64,000 nt of DNA from Streptomyces luteolus (GCF_029968015.1 NZ_JASCIS010000005.1:186001-250000); one strand, 5' to 3'. Positions 39,917-49,041 are shown, counted from the stretch's first letter. The notes: a model not told the origin generated them from the sequence alone. A program made the numbers and translations.

Positions 39917-41497
39917 ATGTCGCAAGGTCTGCCGAGCAACTCCCCCGGCCGTCGTGCCGTGCTCCGTGGTTCGGTCGCCGCTTCGGCCGCGCTGGCGCTT
40001 CCCGCGCTCGGCGGGGCCGCGCCCGCGCTCTCGCTGTCCGGGCGGCCGCGCGCGGCGTGGGGCGTGCAGGCCGGTGACGTCGGCGCGCACTCCGGGCTCG
40101 TCTGGGTGCGCTCGGACCGGCCCGCCCGGATGATCGTGGAGACCTCCGCCACCGAGTCCTTCCGCAACCCGAAGCGGTGGCACGGCCCGCTCCTCGGCCC
40201 CGGCACCGACTTCACCGGTACGACGCGGCTGCGCGGACTGCCGCCCGGCGAGCAGGTGCACTACCGGGTGTGCCTGGCCGACCCGGACGACCCGCGCCGC
40301 ACGGGCGAGGCCGTCACCGGCACGTTCCGTACCGCGCCGGTGCGGCGGTCCGACGGGGTCCGGTTCCTGTGGTCCGGCGACATCGCGGGGCAGGGCTGGG
40401 GCATCAATCCGGAGCGCGGCGGCTACCGCGTGTTCGAGGAGATGCGCCGCCTGGACCCGGACTTCTTCCTGTGCAGCGGCGACACCGTCTACGCCGACGG
40501 CCCGATCCAGTCGAGCGTCACGCTCCCGGACGGCCGGGTGTGGCGGAACGTCACGACGGAGGAGAAGTCCAAGGTCGCCGAGACCCTCGCGGAGTTCCGC
40601 GGCAACTTCCGCTACAACCTGCTCGACACGAACCTGCGCCGCTTCAACGCGCAGGTGCCGTCGATCGTGCAGTGGGACGACCACGAGGTGCGCAACAACT
40701 GGTACCCGGGCCAGATCCTGGACGACGAGCGGTACACGGAGAAGGACGTCGACGTACTCGCGGCGCGTTCGCTGCGGGCCTTCGGCGAGTACTTCCCGGT
40801 GTCGTCACTCGCGTCCGGCGACCGGGAGGGCCGGATGTACCGGGTCGTACGGCAGGGCCCGCTGCTCGACGTGTTCGTGCTCGACATGCGGACGTACCGC
40901 AACGCCAACTCGCCCGGCCGACAGGTCGAGGACCCGGTCGGGATTCTCGGGGCCGAGCAACTCGACTGGCTGAAGCGGGAGTTGTCGCGGTCGCGGGCCG
41001 TGTGGAAGGTGATCGCCTCCGACATGCCGCTGGGGCTCGTCGTACCCGACGGCAAGGAGAACTTCGAGGCCGTCGCGCAGGGCGACCCGGATGCGCCGCT
41101 CGGCCGTGAACTGCAGATCGCGGAGCTGCTCCGGCACATCAAGCGCCGCCGGATCACCGGCACCGTGTGGCTGACGGCCGACGTCCACTACACCTCGGCG
41201 CAGCACTACGCCCCGGAGCGGGCGGCGTTCAAGGACTTCGCGCCGTTCTGGGAGTTCGTCTCGGGACCGCTGGCGGCGGGCGGGTTCCCGGCGCTGAAGC
41301 TGGACGGCACGTTCGGCCCGGAGCAGTCCTTCGTCAAGGCGCCGACGCGCGCGAACGTCTCGCCTGCCGAGGTGCCGCCGTACTTCGGTGAGGTCGAGAT
41401 CGACGGCGGCAGCGGGGAGTTGACGGTACGGCTCCGGCAGGAGGGCGGCGGCGTGCTGTTCACCAAGGTGCTGCAGCCGGGACGGGTCGGGCAGTAG
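39917..41497 (+). CDS. phoD: Tat-exported PhoD-like alkaline phosphatase
   Basis: The 526-residue protein has a twin-arginine signal (GRRAVLRGSVAASAALALPA, then an Ala-rich cleavage region), a PhoD N-terminal domain and a metallophosphatase domain. Metal ligands are in GDTVYADG (from residue 188), WDDHEVRNN (from 253) and TADVHYTSA near residue 425. PhoD enzymes split phosphomonoesters or diesters outside the cell using Ca/Fe. It is preceded by a likely PHO box, so it should be induced on phosphate limitation. Confidence 0.93.
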   Translation: MSQGLPSNSPGRRAVLRGSVAASAALALPALGGAAPALSLSGRPRAAWGVQAGDVGAHSGLVWVRSDRPARMIVETSATESFRNPKRWHGPLLGPGTDFTGTTRLRGLPPGEQVHYRVCLADPDDPRRTGEAVTGTFRTAPVRRSDGVRFLWSGDIAGQGWGINPERGGYRVFEEMRRLDPDFFLCSGDTVYADGPIQSSVTLPDGRVWRNVTTEEKSKVAETLAEFRGNFRYNLLDTNLRRFNAQVPSIVQWDDHEVRNNWYPGQILDDERYTEKDVDVLAARSLRAFGEYFPVSSLASGDREGRMYRVVRQGPLLDVFVLDMRTYRNANSPGRQVEDPVGILGAEQLDWLKRELSRSRAVWKVIASDMPLGLVVPDGKENFEAVAQGDPDAPLGRELQIAELLRHIKRRRITGTVWLTADVHYTSAQHYAPERAAFKDFAPFWEFVSGPLAAGGFPALKLDGTFGPEQSFVKAPTRANVSPAEVPPYFGEVEIDGGSGELTVRLRQEGGGVLFTKVLQPGRVGQ

Positions 41498-41579
41498 CGG
41501 CTCGGCCCGGACGGCGGCCGCGCGGTAAACACCAGCAATTCGGACAGAAGCCCTCTTAACCGATCAGTCACAAAGCGTT

Positions 41580-41589
41580 CGTGATCACG
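41580..41589. promoter_or_regulatory. Short perfect palindrome before the GNAT/ACT gene
   Basis: CGTGATCACG lies 27 bp upstream of the ATG at 41616, within the phoD to GNAT gap. It may be a regulator site; no matching regulator is known. Confidence 0.35.
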
Positions 41590-41615
41590 CAACACCGGTG
41601 GTCCAGAGTGCAGAC

Positions 41616-43154
41616 ATGACTGATCCGACCTCCGCGAAGCGCGCCCGCCGCACCCAGCACCACTGGCGGCGGGACGTCGTCGAACTCGCCGCCCTGTTCA
41701 CGGCCGTGACCGTGGCCGACACCGTCGCCAAGACCGTGGTGCACGGCCCCGAGGGGCCCACCGCCCTGATCTTCTCGGCGGTGGCCCTGCTCGTCACGGC
41801 CGGCCTGCACACCTGGTGGGCGCGGCGCCAGGGCCACGCTCCCCCGAAGCCCGATACGAGCAGCGATACGGGCGGCGATACCGGCACCCCGCCCGCCGCG
41901 GGGACCACCGGGCAGACCGAGGCCGCGGGGACCACCGGGCAGACCCAGGCCGCGGGGACCACCGGGCAGACCCAGGCCGCGGGGACCACCGGGCAGACCC
42001 AGGCCGCGGGGACCACCGGGCAGACCCAGGCCGCGGGGACCGAAGAGCAGACCGAGGCCGCCCCGACCAGCCTGTGGCGGATGCGTACCACCGTGCGGGA
42101 CGAGCCGGGCTCGCTCGCCGCGCTGTGCACGGCGCTCGCCGAGCGGCACGTCGACATCCTCAGCCTGCAGACGCACCCGCTCGCCACCGGCACCGTCGAC
42201 GAGTTCCTGCTGCGCGCCCCCGGCGAGCGCACCGTCGCCGAGCTGACGCGTGCCGTCTCCGCGGCCGGCGGCTCCGGCACCTGGATCGAGCGCGCCGACG
42301 CCCACGACCTGGTCGACGCGCCGACCCGGATGCTGAACCTCGCCACCCGCACCGCCCTCGACGCGGCCGAACTCCCGCTCGCCCTGCGGCAGTTGCTGGG
42401 CCGCTGCACCATCCGCTCGACCCCCGCAGAGGCGCCGTCGAGGTCTCGGACGACGAACACGGCGGACGTCCCCGTGGAGGGCGTGCTCGACGGCACCCTG
42501 ATGCGGCTGCGCGACCAGTCCGGCGGGCTGATCACCGTGGAGCGGGCGTATCTGCCGTTCACGCCCACCGAGTTCGCCCGGGCCCGCGCCCTCGTCGAGC
42601 TCGACTCCCGGCTCGGTCCGCGGATGCCGCGCAGCCAGGACGTCCTCACGCTGCCCGAAGGCCCGGACATCACGGTGCGCCGCGCCGACCTCGACGACCT
42701 GGAGGGCGCCAAGGCGATGCACGAGCGCTGCTCGAAGCGGACCCTGAGCATGCGGTACCACGGCCCCGTCGGCGACGCGGACCGCTACCTCAACCACCTG
42801 CTCAGCCCCCGCTTCGGCCGCACGCTGACCGTGCAGGCGCCCTCCGGCCGGCTCGTCGCACTCGGCCACCTGCTGTGGGACGGCGACGAGACCGAGGTGG
42901 CGCTGCTCGTCGAGGACGACTGGCAGCGCCGCGGCATCGGCTCCGAACTCCTCGGCCGACTGGTCGGGTTGGCGTTCGAGGCGGGCTGCGAGAGCGTCTA
43001 CGCGGTCACGCAGTCGTCCAACACCGCGATGGTCGCCGCGATGCGCGGGCTCGGGCTTCCGCTGGACTACCAGATCGAGGAGGGGACGCTGGTGGTGACG
43101 GCGCGTCTGCAGGCGGCTCCGGTTGGTGCGGAGAAGGGTGCGGCTCCGTTGTAG
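41616..43154 (+). CDS. GNAT acetyltransferase fused to an ACT domain and membrane segment
   Basis: The 512-residue protein is modular. Two membrane helices come first (about 28-48 and 54-72). A linker of six 9-residue repeats follows (about residues 94-147, AAGTTGQTQ). The ACT-like domain (about 150-290) has VRDEPGSLAALCTALAERHV. The C-terminal GNAT domain (about 350-490) contains VEDDWQRRGIGSELLGRLVG. An ACT domain suggests amino-acid sensing that controls acetylation, as in other actinomycete acetyltransferases with sensory domains. The ATG at 41616 lacks a strong ribosome site. Confidence 0.88.
   Translation: MTDPTSAKRARRTQHHWRRDVVELAALFTAVTVADTVAKTVVHGPEGPTALIFSAVALLVTAGLHTWWARRQGHAPPKPDTSSDTGGDTGTPPAAGTTGQTEAAGTTGQTQAAGTTGQTQAAGTTGQTQAAGTTGQTQAAGTEEQTEAAPTSLWRMRTTVRDEPGSLAALCTALAERHVDILSLQTHPLATGTVDEFLLRAPGERTVAELTRAVSAAGGSGTWIERADAHDLVDAPTRMLNLATRTALDAAELPLALRQLLGRCTIRSTPAEAPSRSRTTNTADVPVEGVLDGTLMRLRDQSGGLITVERAYLPFTPTEFARARALVELDSRLGPRMPRSQDVLTLPEGPDITVRRADLDDLEGAKAMHERCSKRTLSMRYHGPVGDADRYLNHLLSPRFGRTLTVQAPSGRLVALGHLLWDGDETEVALLVEDDWQRRGIGSELLGRLVGLAFEAGCESVYAVTQSSNTAMVAAMRGLGLPLDYQIEEGTLVVTARLQAAPVGAEKGAAPL
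41895..42056 (+). repeat. 27-bp coding tandem repeat, six copies
   Basis: Units begin at 41895, 41922, 41949, 41976, 42003 and 42030. Four are identical or nearly so (GCCGCGGGGACCACCGGGCA plus GACCCAG) and the last is diverged. They encode AAGTTGQTQ. The in-frame array of 162 bp forms the linker between the membrane segment and the ACT domain. Confidence 0.95.
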
Positions 43155-43159
43155 GCACC

Positions 43160-43220
43160 CCCAGGGGGCTCCGCCCCCGGCCCCTGCTCCTCAAACGCCG
43201 GAGGGGCTGATTTTCAGCCC
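43160..43220. repeat. Dispersed intergenic repeat, copy 6, with hairpins
   Basis: GGGGGCTCCGCCCCC forms a hairpin, followed by the core GCTCCTCAAACGCCGGAGGG and the imperfect stem GGGGCTGATTTTCAGCCC. It lies between converging genes and overlaps the last codons of the gamma-lyase gene. It is a probable bidirectional terminator. Confidence 0.75.
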
Positions 43221-44440
43221 GCCGCCATCCCCCGAGCCACACCGACCCGCCCCGCTCCCTCTCCCGCCCCGCCCAGCGCCCTGTCAAGGTCCGCCCAAAG
43301 GTCCTCGACATCCTCAAGCCCCACCGACATCCGCAGCAGCTTCTCCCCGACCCCCGCCGCCCGGCGATCCCCCTCGGCCACGACCCGATGGCTGATGGAC
43401 GCCGGGTGCTGGATCAGCGTGTCGACACTGCCGAGGCTGACCGCCGGGGTGATCAGCCGCACCCCGGCGATCACCTCGTGCGCCTCGCCGGTGACCTCGA
43501 AGGACACCATCGCGCCGCCGATCCGCGGGTAGTGCACCCGGCTCACCCGCGGGTCGGCGGCGAGGCGCCGCGCCAGCTCGGCGGCGGTCGCGGAGGCGGC
43601 CCGCATGCGTACGGGCAGGGTGGCGAGGCCGCGGTGCAGGAGGTACCCGGCGAGCGGGTGCAGCACCCCGCCGGTGGCGAAGCGCACCTGGCGCAGCGAG
43701 CGCGCGAACTCCTCGTCGCAGGCCACGACCCCGCCGAGCACATCGCCGTGGCCGCCGAGGTACTTGGTCGCGCTGTGCAGTACGAGCCGGGCACCGCTCT
43801 CCACGGGCCGCTGCAGGACGGGCGTGGCGAAGGTGTTGTCGACGAGCAGCGGCACCGTCCCGCACGCGTGCGCCACGGCCCGCAGGTCCAGCTCGGCCAG
43901 CGTCGGGTTGGCGGGCGACTCGACCAGGACAAGGCCGGTGTCTGGACGGATGGCCTCGGCTATCCCGGCCGGGTCGACCCAGGTCACCTCGGAGCCGAGC
44001 AGTCCGGCCGTCAGCAGGTGGTCGCTGCAGCCGTAGAGCGGCCGTACGGCCACCACGTGCCGCAGCCCGGCCGCGATGCGGACCATCAGCACCGCCGTCA
44101 GGGCGGCCATGCCGCTGGCGAACGCGACGGCGCTCTCGGCGCCCTCCAGGCGCGCGAGCCCGGTCTCGAACCGCCCGACGGTGGGGTTGCCGAGCCGCCC
44201 GTACACGGGCGGGCCCTCGTCCAGCACCCCGGTCGCGGCGAACGTGTCGATGCGCTCGGCCTCCGCACGGCTGTCGTACGAAGGGTACGTGGTGGACAGG
44301 TCGAGGGGTGGGGCGTGCAGGCCCAGTCCGGCGAGGTCCTCGCGGCCGGCGTGCACGGCTTCGGTGGTCAGGGCCCGCCGCGCGAAGGCGGGGTGTGCGG
44401 CGTGCGAGTCCCCGGCGTCTGTGTCCCTTGTGGAGTCCAT
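43214..44440 (-). CDS. Trans-sulfuration PLP enzyme, methionine/cystathionine gamma-lyase type
   Basis: The 408-residue protein belongs to the Cys/Met-metabolism PLP family. It has YGRLGNPTVGRFETGLARLE, ASGMAALTAVL, VVAVRPLYGCSDHLL, DNTFATPVLQRP, Schiff-base Lys226 in HSATKYLGGHGD, and SLGSVDTLIQHPAS. Divergence from an Lrp-type regulator across only 59 bp suggests amino-acid control of a degradative gamma-lyase (Met, cystathionine or homocysteine) rather than a synthase. The exact substrate cannot be read from sequence alone. The start is ATG 44440. Confidence 0.88.
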   Translation of the reverse strand: MDSTRDTDAGDSHAAHPAFARRALTTEAVHAGREDLAGLGLHAPPLDLSTTYPSYDSRAEAERIDTFAATGVLDEGPPVYGRLGNPTVGRFETGLARLEGAESAVAFASGMAALTAVLMVRIAAGLRHVVAVRPLYGCSDHLLTAGLLGSEVTWVDPAGIAEAIRPDTGLVLVESPANPTLAELDLRAVAHACGTVPLLVDNTFATPVLQRPVESGARLVLHSATKYLGGHGDVLGGVVACDEEFARSLRQVRFATGGVLHPLAGYLLHRGLATLPVRMRAASATAAELARRLAADPRVSRVHYPRIGGAMVSFEVTGEAHEVIAGVRLITPAVSLGSVDTLIQHPASISHRVVAEGDRRAAGVGEKLLRMSVGLEDVEDLWADLDRALGGAGEGAGRVGVARGMAAG

Positions 44441-44499
44441 GCCCAGAGCCTGAACACTGGCCGGGGCTATGGGGCAGAATCCCGTGCTACGTTCGACCG

Positions 44500-45102
44500 A
44501 TGGCCGATTCCGTCGTACTGGACCCGGTGGACCTGCACATTCTGCGACTGCTGCAGAACGACGCACGGACCACTTACCGCGACCTCGCCACCCAGGTCGG
44601 AGTGGCCGCCTCCACGTGCCTGGACCGGGTGGCCCGGCTGCGGCGCGCGGGCGTGATCCTCGGACACCAGCTGCGGCTCGACCCGGCGCGCCTCGGGCGA
44701 GGCCTGCAGGCGCTGCTCTCCGTACAGCTGCGGCCGCACCGCAGGGAGATCGTCGGGCCGTTCGTGGAGCGGATCCGGGGTCTGCCCGAGGCCCTCGCGC
44801 TGTTCCATCTGGCGGGTCCCGACGACTACTTGGTGCATGTCGCCGTCGCCGACACCGCCGACCTGCAGCGGCTCGTCCTCGACGAGTTCACGTCCCGGCG
44901 CGAGGTGGCCCGCGTCGAGACCCGGCTGATCTTCCAGCGCTGGGACTGCGGGCCCCTTCTGCCGCCCGCGGCGCCTGGCACGCCCGGAGCGCACGGCCCG
45001 GCCGGAACGCCCGGAACCGTCGGAACCGCCGGAACCCCCGGCACCCCCGTAACGAAAACCGGCTCCCTACCCGACGAGCCCGGCGGCGTCACGGAAAAGT
45101 AG
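44500..45102 (+). CDS. Lrp/AsnC-family regulator with Gly/Thr/Pro repeat tail
   Basis: The 200-residue protein has an N-terminal HTH (LDPVDLHILRLLQNDARTTY then DLATQVGVAASTCLDRVARL) and a RAM effector domain (LQALLSVQLRPHRREIVGPF, HLAGPDDYLVHVAVADTADL). The last 50 residues are a low-complexity tail of GTPGT/GTAGT type. It should bind amino acids and regulate the divergent gamma-lyase gene. The ATG at 44500 has no ribosome site, so it may be leaderless. Confidence 0.92.
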   Translation: MADSVVLDPVDLHILRLLQNDARTTYRDLATQVGVAASTCLDRVARLRRAGVILGHQLRLDPARLGRGLQALLSVQLRPHRREIVGPFVERIRGLPEALALFHLAGPDDYLVHVAVADTADLQRLVLDEFTSRREVARVETRLIFQRWDCGPLLPPAAPGTPGAHGPAGTPGTVGTAGTPGTPVTKTGSLPDEPGGVTEK

Positions 45103-45174
45103 CCGAGAGCAGACCGGGCACGCCCAGAGCAGAATCGACTGACGCGAACCGGCCCGTCGTACGAGGATGTCCGC

Positions 45175-46866
45175 ATGCCAGACACGACGCGCACCCCACT
45201 GCCCCGCCAGGTCGCCGACGCGTATGTCGACGCCCTCATCGCTCTCGACCCCATCACCGGCACCTTCCTCGGGGTGCGGGAGTGCTCGAACGCGCTGCCC
45301 GACCTCTCCCCCGCGGGCGCGCAGGCGCTCGCGGACCTCGCCCGCACCACCCTCGACCGGCTCGCGGAGGCCGAACGCGCCCCGGGCGGCGACAGCGACG
45401 CGGAGCGGCGCTGCGCCCGGCTCCTGAGGGAGCGCCTCACGGCGGAGCTGGCCGTGCACGACACCGACGAACATCTGCGCGCGGTCAGCAATCTCAGCTC
45501 GCCCGTGCACGCGGTGCGGCAGGTCTTCACGGTCACCCCGGTCGACTCCGAGGAGGACTGGGCGGCGGTCGCGGAGCGCCTCGCCGCGGTGCCCGCCGCC
45601 CTCGACGGCTACCGCGAGAGCCTCGCCCTCGGCCTGGACCGCAAGCTGCACGGCGGTCCGCGCGCCACCGAGACGTTCATCGACCAGCTCGCCGAGTGGT
45701 CCGGGGCGGACGGCGGCAAGGGCTGGTTCGAGCAGTTCGCCGCCTCCGGCCCCGAGTCCCTGCGCGAGCGGCTCGACACGGCGGCCGGGGCCGCGACCCG
45801 CGCGGTGGCGGAGCTGCGGGACTGGATGCGTGAGGTGTACGCGCCCGCGGTCACCGGCAGCGCGGACACGGTGGGCCGCGAGCGGTACGCCCGGTGGTCC
45901 CGCTACTTCAACGGCACGGACCTGGACCTGGACGAGGCGTACGCGTACGGCTGGTCCGAGTATCACCGCATCCTCGGCGAGATGCGCGTCGAGGCCGAGA
46001 AGGTGCTGCCCGGCGCGGACACGCCGTGGGCGGCCCTGAAGCACCTGGACGAGCACGGCGCGCACATCGAGGGCGTGGACGAGGTGCAGCGCTGGCTGCA
46101 GGGCCTGATGGACGAGGCCATGGACGCCCTGGACGGCACCCACTTCGAACTGGCCACGCCGGTACGGAAGGTGGAGTCCCGGATCGCCCCGCCCGGCAGC
46201 GCCGCCGCGCCGTACTACACGCCGCCGTCGGAGGACTTCTCCCGCCCTGGCTGCACATGGCTGCCGACGATGGGCCAGACCCGCTTCCCCGTGTACGACC
46301 TGGTGTCGACCTGGTACCACGAGGGCGTGCCCGGCCACCACCTGCAGCTCGCGCAGTGGGTGTACGTCCGGGAGAACCTCTCCCGCTACCAGGCCTCGGT
46401 GGGCATGGTCAGCGCCAACGCCGAGGGCTGGGCGCTGTACGCGGAGCGGCTGATGGACGAGTTGGGCTTCCTCACCGACCCGGAGCGGCGGCTCGGCTAC
46501 CTGGACGCGCAGATGATGCGGGCGGCCCGGGTGATCGTGGACATCGGCATGCATCTGGAGCTGGAGATCCCGGAGCACTCGCCGTTCCACCCGGGCGAGC
46601 GCTGGACGCCGGAGCTCGCGCAGGAGTTCTTCGGCCTGCACAGCGGCAGGCCCGCGGACTTCGTGGAGAGCGAGCTGATCCGCTACCTCTCGATGCCGGG
46701 CCAGGCCATCGGCTACAAGCTGGGTGAACGCGCCTGGCTCCTCGGCCGCGAGAACGCCCGCAAGGCCCACGGCGACGCCTTCGACGCCAAGGCCTGGCAC
46801 ATGGCGGCACTGTCGCAGGGCTCGCTCGGTCTGGATGATCTGGTGGATGAACTGTCCAAGCTGTGA
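45175..46866 (+). CDS. DUF885 family putative metallopeptidase
   Basis: The 563-residue protein matches DUF885. It begins with RQVADAYVDALIALDPITGT and contains the zinc-type motif WYHEGVPGHHLQ (His382, Glu383, His388), then SANAEGWALYAERLMDELGF, whose Glu may be the third ligand. There is no signal peptide. Members have been proposed to be soluble peptidases; the substrate is unknown. The start is ATG 45175. It stands alone between the Lrp gene and the convergent SDR gene. Confidence 0.9.
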   Translation: MPDTTRTPLPRQVADAYVDALIALDPITGTFLGVRECSNALPDLSPAGAQALADLARTTLDRLAEAERAPGGDSDAERRCARLLRERLTAELAVHDTDEHLRAVSNLSSPVHAVRQVFTVTPVDSEEDWAAVAERLAAVPAALDGYRESLALGLDRKLHGGPRATETFIDQLAEWSGADGGKGWFEQFAASGPESLRERLDTAAGAATRAVAELRDWMREVYAPAVTGSADTVGRERYARWSRYFNGTDLDLDEAYAYGWSEYHRILGEMRVEAEKVLPGADTPWAALKHLDEHGAHIEGVDEVQRWLQGLMDEAMDALDGTHFELATPVRKVESRIAPPGSAAAPYYTPPSEDFSRPGCTWLPTMGQTRFPVYDLVSTWYHEGVPGHHLQLAQWVYVRENLSRYQASVGMVSANAEGWALYAERLMDELGFLTDPERRLGYLDAQMMRAARVIVDIGMHLELEIPEHSPFHPGERWTPELAQEFFGLHSGRPADFVESELIRYLSMPGQAIGYKLGERAWLLGRENARKAHGDAFDAKAWHMAALSQGSLGLDDLVDELSKL

Positions 46867-46900
46867 CGGGCGTTGAGGATCGGGGCACGCCGACCGTGCC

Positions 46901-47036
46901 CCGATCCGGGCGCCCGTTCCTCGGTCCGGGCGACCGTGCCCCCGATCCGGGCGACGGTGTCCCCGATCCGGACGCCCCTGCCCCCGCTCCGGGCGACGGT
47001 GCCCCCGATCCGGGCGACCCCGCCCCCCGCTCCGGG
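46901..47036. repeat. 21-bp minisatellite between converging genes
   Basis: Seven units beginning CCG(A/C)TCCGGG start at 46901, 46921, 46942, 46963, 46984, 47005 and 47027. They are about 21 bp each and variable in their second half (GCGACGGTGCCC-like). The array fills the gap between the stops of the DUF885 gene (46866) and the SDR gene (47039). Confidence 0.85.
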
Positions 47037-47038
47037 TC

Positions 47039-47887
47039 CTACCTGCGGAAGCCGCCCTCGGAGTCGATGACGGTGCCGGTGATCCACTCGGCCTCGTCGG
47101 TGGCGAGCCAGGCGATCAGGCGGGCCGGGTCGTCGGGCATGCCCCAGCGCCCGCCGGGGAACATCGCGGCGACCGCGTCGTACACCTCGCCGGTGAGGTA
47201 ATCCGTGTCCACGGGGCCGGGGTTGACGGTGTTCACGGTCACCGCGAGGTCGGCGAGCGTGGTGGCGAGGGTGCGGGTGGCGGAGGCGAGGGCGCCCTTC
47301 TGCAGCGCGTACGCCACCTCGCCGGGCATGCCGCCCGCCATGTCCTGGCCTGAGGTCATCATCACGACGCGCCCGCCGGGGGTGCGCGGCGGCAGCTCGG
47401 CCCGCAGCCGGGCGTAGGCCTGGACGAGCAGGACGACGGAGCGGGTGTCGACGGCCCAGTGCCGGTCGAGCATGCCCTGGTCGATGGCTTCGAGCGGGCC
47501 GTCGTCGCCACTGAGGGCGTGGTTGGCGACGAGCACGTCGACCCGCCCGCCGAGCGCCTCGACCGCCTCGGCGAGCAGCCGCGCCGGGCCGCCCGTCTCG
47601 GTCAAGTCGCCCGGCCCGTGCAGGACTTGGGCCCGCTGCGGATCCGGCGCCGCGTCCCGGACGGAGGCCACGACGTCCTCGGGCCGGTCGGCGCCCCACG
47701 GCAGGGCAGCGTCGTGCGGGACATGGTGGTGCAGATAGACGTGCGCGCCGTACGCGACGAGCCGGCGGGCGACGGCGTGCCCGATGCCGCCGCGCCGGCT
47801 GGCACCGGTGACGAGGGCGGTACGGCCGCGCAGCGGCAGCGGGTCACGGCGGAGCTGTTCGGGCGTGGGGTGCGGGAGTTGGGGCAT
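47039..47887 (-). CDS. Short-chain dehydrogenase/reductase
   Basis: The 282-residue SDR has the cofactor motif TGASRRGGIGHA (around residues 27-38), an N-x-A-type VANHALSG, the catalytic Ser in VVMMTSGQDM, Y-x3-K in YALQKGALASA, and VNPGPVDTDY. There is an insert after the second beta strand (VYLHHHVPHDAALPWGADRP). A reductase on carbonyl or alcohol substrates is expected; the specific reaction is unknown. The start is ATG 47887. Confidence 0.92.
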   Translation of the reverse strand: MPQLPHPTPEQLRRDPLPLRGRTALVTGASRRGGIGHAVARRLVAYGAHVYLHHHVPHDAALPWGADRPEDVVASVRDAAPDPQRAQVLHGPGDLTETGGPARLLAEAVEALGGRVDVLVANHALSGDDGPLEAIDQGMLDRHWAVDTRSVVLLVQAYARLRAELPPRTPGGRVVMMTSGQDMAGGMPGEVAYALQKGALASATRTLATTLADLAVTVNTVNPGPVDTDYLTGEVYDAVAAMFPGGRWGMPDDPARLIAWLATDEAEWITGTVIDSEGGFRR

Positions 47888-47966
47888 GACAGATCATGAT
47901 GGTGCCGGTACGGGATGGACGCCACCGGAAATCGCCGGGCCCCGGGGGGGGGTGCTGAGGGGCTGC

Positions 47967-48470
47967 TCAGCAACCGCAGTCCTCCCCCGCGACCGGCGCG
48001 GTCAGCGGGTCTGCGGCACGCTGCGGGGCGGGGCCTTCCCAGGTCTCGTACCGGAATCCCTCCCGCACCCAGTACTCGAATCCGCCGAGCATCTCCTTGA
48101 CCTGGTAGCCGAGTTGGGCGAAGGCGAGGGCCGCGCGGGTGGCGCCGTTGCAGCCGGGACCCCAGCAGTACGTGACGACGGGCACCGCCGGGTCGAGCAA
48201 CTGCCCGGCCTGCTCGGCGATCTGGGCGGTGGGCAGGTGGAGGGCGCCGGGGATGTGCCCCTGGTCCCAGGACTCGGTGGAGCGGGTGTCGACGAGCACG
48301 AAGCCCGGGTCGCCGTCGGCGGCGAGAGCGGCGGCGACGTCGGAGACATCGGCGTGGAAGGCGAGGGACGCCGCGAAGTAGGCGGCGGCAGCGGACGGGG
48401 AGGCGGGCGGGACCCGCAGCACGGGGCTGGTGGCGGAAGCGGCGAGGGTGGGGCTGACCTGTGTGTTCAT
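47967..48470 (-). CDS. Rhodanese-domain protein (sulfurtransferase)
   Basis: The 167-residue protein has one rhodanese domain: VLVDTRSTESWDQGHIPGAL, then the active-site loop VVTYCWGPGCNGATRAA with the nucleophile Cys, and YWVREGFRYETWEG at the end. The terminal EDCGC is a further Cys pair. It should move sulfane sulfur from thiosulfate or a persulfide carrier. ATG 48470 is chosen because it faces the divergent Lrp gene across 94 bp, which probably regulates it. Confidence 0.9.
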   Translation of the reverse strand: MNTQVSPTLAASATSPVLRVPPASPSAAAAYFAASLAFHADVSDVAAALAADGDPGFVLVDTRSTESWDQGHIPGALHLPTAQIAEQAGQLLDPAVPVVTYCWGPGCNGATRAALAFAQLGYQVKEMLGGFEYWVREGFRYETWEGPAPQRAADPLTAPVAGEDCGC

Positions 48471-48564
48471 GCCTGAAAATCTAATCCCGCCGAAGATCAC
48501 GGTGAAGAGACGATCCCCGGCACCTCCCTTGTCCCGCCGGTGATTTCCCTGCTACTTCTCGCGT

Positions 48565-49041
48565 ATGACCGCGCATTCCCCGGACGCCCCGCAGACGTAT
48601 CCCTACCACCCGGACGCCACCGACCGGCGCATCCTCGACGTCCTCCAGCGCGAGGGCCGCGCCAGCTACGCGGAGCTGGCCCGCGCCGTGGCCATGTCGG
48701 CCAGCGCCGTCACGGAGCGGGTGCGGCGGATGGAGGAGGCCGGGGTGATCCAGGGGTATGCGGCGGTGGTGGACCCCGAGCGGCTCGGCCTGCCGATCCT
48801 GGCGTTCGTGCGGCTGCGCTATCCGCACGGCAACTACAAGCCGTTCCACGATCTGGTCGAGGCGACGCCGGAGATCCTGGAGGCGCACCACGTCACCGGC
48901 GACGACTGCTTCGTCCTCAAGGTCTCGGCCCGCTCGATGCGGCACCTGGAGGAGATCTCGGGCAAGGTCGGCGCGCTCGGCTCGGTCACCACGAGCGTCG
49001 TCTACTCCTCACCGCTGCCCCGCCGCCCGCTCGGCACCTGA
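48565..49041 (+). CDS. Lrp/AsnC-family regulator
   Basis: The 158-residue protein has an HTH (DATDRRILDVLQREGRASYA then LARAVAMSASAVTERVRRME) and a RAM domain (ILAFVRLRYPHGNYKPFHDL, HHVTGDDCFVLKVSARSMRH). It is divergent from the rhodanese gene, an arrangement common in Streptomyces that points to sulfur or amino-acid control. The start is ATG 48565. Confidence 0.93.
   Translation: MTAHSPDAPQTYPYHPDATDRRILDVLQREGRASYAELARAVAMSASAVTERVRRMEEAGVIQGYAAVVDPERLGLPILAFVRLRYPHGNYKPFHDLVEATPEILEAHHVTGDDCFVLKVSARSMRHLEEISGKVGALGSVTTSVVYSSPLPRRPLGT

Noticed and set aside
41895..42056. CRISPR-like array
   Set aside because: The 27-bp units are contiguous and encode an in-frame protein linker.
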